A stretch of DNA of 7,800 nt. Origin: a bacterium (GTDB lineage Bacteria > UBA9089 > CG2-30-40-21 > SBAY01). Shown here piece by piece: positions 7,464-7,800 of this stretch. Where the stretch lies: contig JBFLYA010000175.1 of the NCBI GenBank assembly GCA_040757115.1, positions 1-7,800 on the forward strand. The letters run 5' to 3'. Every line of letters begins with the position of its first letter. Positions within the stretch are counted from its first letter, which is position 1. The translations under genes were made by a program, and so were the position numbers. The notes beneath the pieces were generated by a model. It worked only from the letters and a program-made list of their open reading frames with translations. It was not told the DNA's origin and did not search any database.

Positions 7464-7480
7464 CTGGTCACCTTTGTATG
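7464..7480 (-). promoter_or_regulatory. recF translation initiation region (TTG start)
   Basis: AAAGGTGA (7475-7468) precedes the TTG start codon by 4 nt. A second Shine-Dalgarno-like AGGAG within the repeated motif at 7496-7481 sits about 20 nt upstream of TTG, too far for direct use. No ATG or GTG is available in frame, so TTG is the most likely initiator and translation may be modest. Confidence 0.7.
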
Positions 7481-7496
7481 CTTCTCCTGAAAATAG
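7481..7496 (-). repeat. Recurrent motif CTATTTTCAGGAGAAG, recF leader copy
   Basis: This copy is identical over 16 bp to 2488-2503, the glycosyltransferase ribosome-binding region. Related copies are at 2226-2238 and 2391-2405 (GGGGA variant). As at 2360-2405, it directly follows a CTAATTC-type tandem array. Confidence 0.88.
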
Positions 7497-7500
7497 TTAA

Positions 7501-7565
7501 TTAGAGATTAGAGAATTAGTGAATTAGAACCTGCACTCTTGCTAATCTCCAATCTCTAATCTCTA
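7501..7565. repeat. 7/8-bp tandem array with inverted arm (CTAATTC family), copy 2
   Basis: Read on the minus strand, 7565-7545 is three heptamers (AGAGATT, AGAGATT, GGAGATT). A spacer follows, and then 7531-7501 holds inverted units CTAATTCA, CTAATTCT, CTAATCT, CTAATTA. The arms can pair to form a stem in the recF leader. It is the second member of the family seen at 2360-2390. Confidence 0.82.
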
Positions 7566-7571
7566 TGCTCA

Positions 7572-7616
7572 ATTTTCATCTTCCTTTGTGCCCACTCCCT
7601 GTGGGCATCGTCGTTT
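7572..7616 (-). other. Structured leader-like element, copy B (buried ATG hairpin)
   Basis: On the minus strand, GGAGAAACG is followed by an ATG (7608) whose TG opens a 7-bp stem: TGCCCAC, loop AGGGA, GTGGGCA (7607-7601 with 7595-7589). Then comes CACAAAGGAAGATGAAAAT (7590-7572). Layout and flanks match copy A, including the 5-nt loop, while stem bases differ in a pairing-preserving way. An 11-codon frame including the stop (MPTGSGHKGR) ends in a TGA that overlaps a second ATG by four bases (ATGA). It lies in the leader of recF, about 110 nt upstream of the TTG, with other repeats in between. Confidence 0.6.
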
Positions 7617-7653
7617 CTCCTATACCCTATGTCAAGGTTAAATATATCTGTGA

Positions 7654-7666
7654 AATCTGCGGATTA
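7654..7666 (+). repeat. Fragment of the ATCTGCG repeat family
   Basis: AATCTGCGGATTA matches the arm core of the palindrome at 2412-2481. Only one arm is present, directly inside the right terminal repeat. It is either a relic or an unrelated short match. The rest of 7617-7674 contains TTGACA on the minus strand (7635-7630) but no matching -10 hexamer at proper spacing. Confidence 0.4.
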
Positions 7667-7674
7667 ATTTCCAG

Positions 7675-7800
7675 TAAGCGTTCAGGTGGTGTAACAAAAG
7701 GAGATATGGAGATTAAGGAGATAGGGAGATATTATTAAAAAAATTGAAATTAATAGAAACTAATAGAAATTTATGGAAATTTGTTGTTTTCCACAATCAA
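7675..7800 (-). repeat. Right copy of 126-bp terminal inverted repeat
   Basis: This is the reverse complement of 2-127 with a single difference (A at 7706). It contains the same 8-bp and 10-bp arrays, and TTTTCCACA at 7787-7795, which fits the loose DnaA-box consensus. Identity ends precisely at 7675 and runs to the last base of the window, so the true outer edge of the repeat is not seen. Confidence 0.93.

Noticed and set aside
7608-7635. sigma-70 promoter for recF with TTGACA at 7635-7630 (-)
   Set aside because: No TATAAT-like hexamer occurs 16-18 bp downstream, and TATAGG lies only 5 bp away.

Overview
The window is AT-rich (GC in the mid-30s percent by eye) and reads as chromosomal DNA of an uncultured bacterium. 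It carries three single-copy housekeeping genes (a primary-type sigma-70 factor, gyrB, recF) plus dciA/DUF721 between recF and gyrB. That order is known from deep bacterial lineages such as Actinobacteria (recF - DUF721 - gyrB). Protein sequences and the style of the intergenic DNA suggest a candidate-phylum metagenome genome (Omnitrophota/Desantisbacteria-like). That placement is an impression, not a demonstration.

Layout: a 126-bp inverted repeat closes the window at both ends (2-127 and 7675-7800, one mismatch). On the + strand follow rpoD (152-1399), an ECF-transporter S-component-like membrane protein (1424-2164), a 343-bp spacer packed with repeats, and an ArnC/GtrB-like family 2 glycosyltransferase whose metal-binding motif is degenerate (2508-3419). 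A 670-bp spacer (3420-4089) separates it from the convergent minus-strand operon recF (7463-6369) - dciA (6388-6068) - gyrB (5991-4090). The 211 bp between recF and the right-hand repeat is again made of repeats.

The genes are mostly ordinary; the spacers are not. Nearly every spacer is built from short tandem units of 7 bp (sometimes 8 or 10), and each array faces an inverted copy of itself, so the RNA or DNA could fold. Unit sequences differ completely between spacers (TCGGGAC, TTGATAT, CTATCAA, GGTAACT, CTAATTC, TATCTCC), but the design is the same. A second theme is the motif ATTTTCAGGRGAA, four copies, which contains a Shine-Dalgarno sequence and forms the boundary between repeat modules and what follows them. 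A third is a pair of similar stem-loops with a buried ATG and compensatory base changes (2231-2276 on +, 7616-7572 on -). Together these suggest a genome in which small foldable elements have spread into leaders and spacers while carrying or regenerating ribosome-binding sites.

Functionally the minus operon handles replication and repair: RecF loads RecA at gaps, DciA loads the replicative helicase, GyrB supplies the gyrase ATPase. The + genes cover transcription initiation, probable micronutrient uptake, and polyprenyl-phosphate sugar transfer or a non-catalytic derivative. No dnaA, dnaN, tRNA, rRNA, CRISPR array or transposase is visible.
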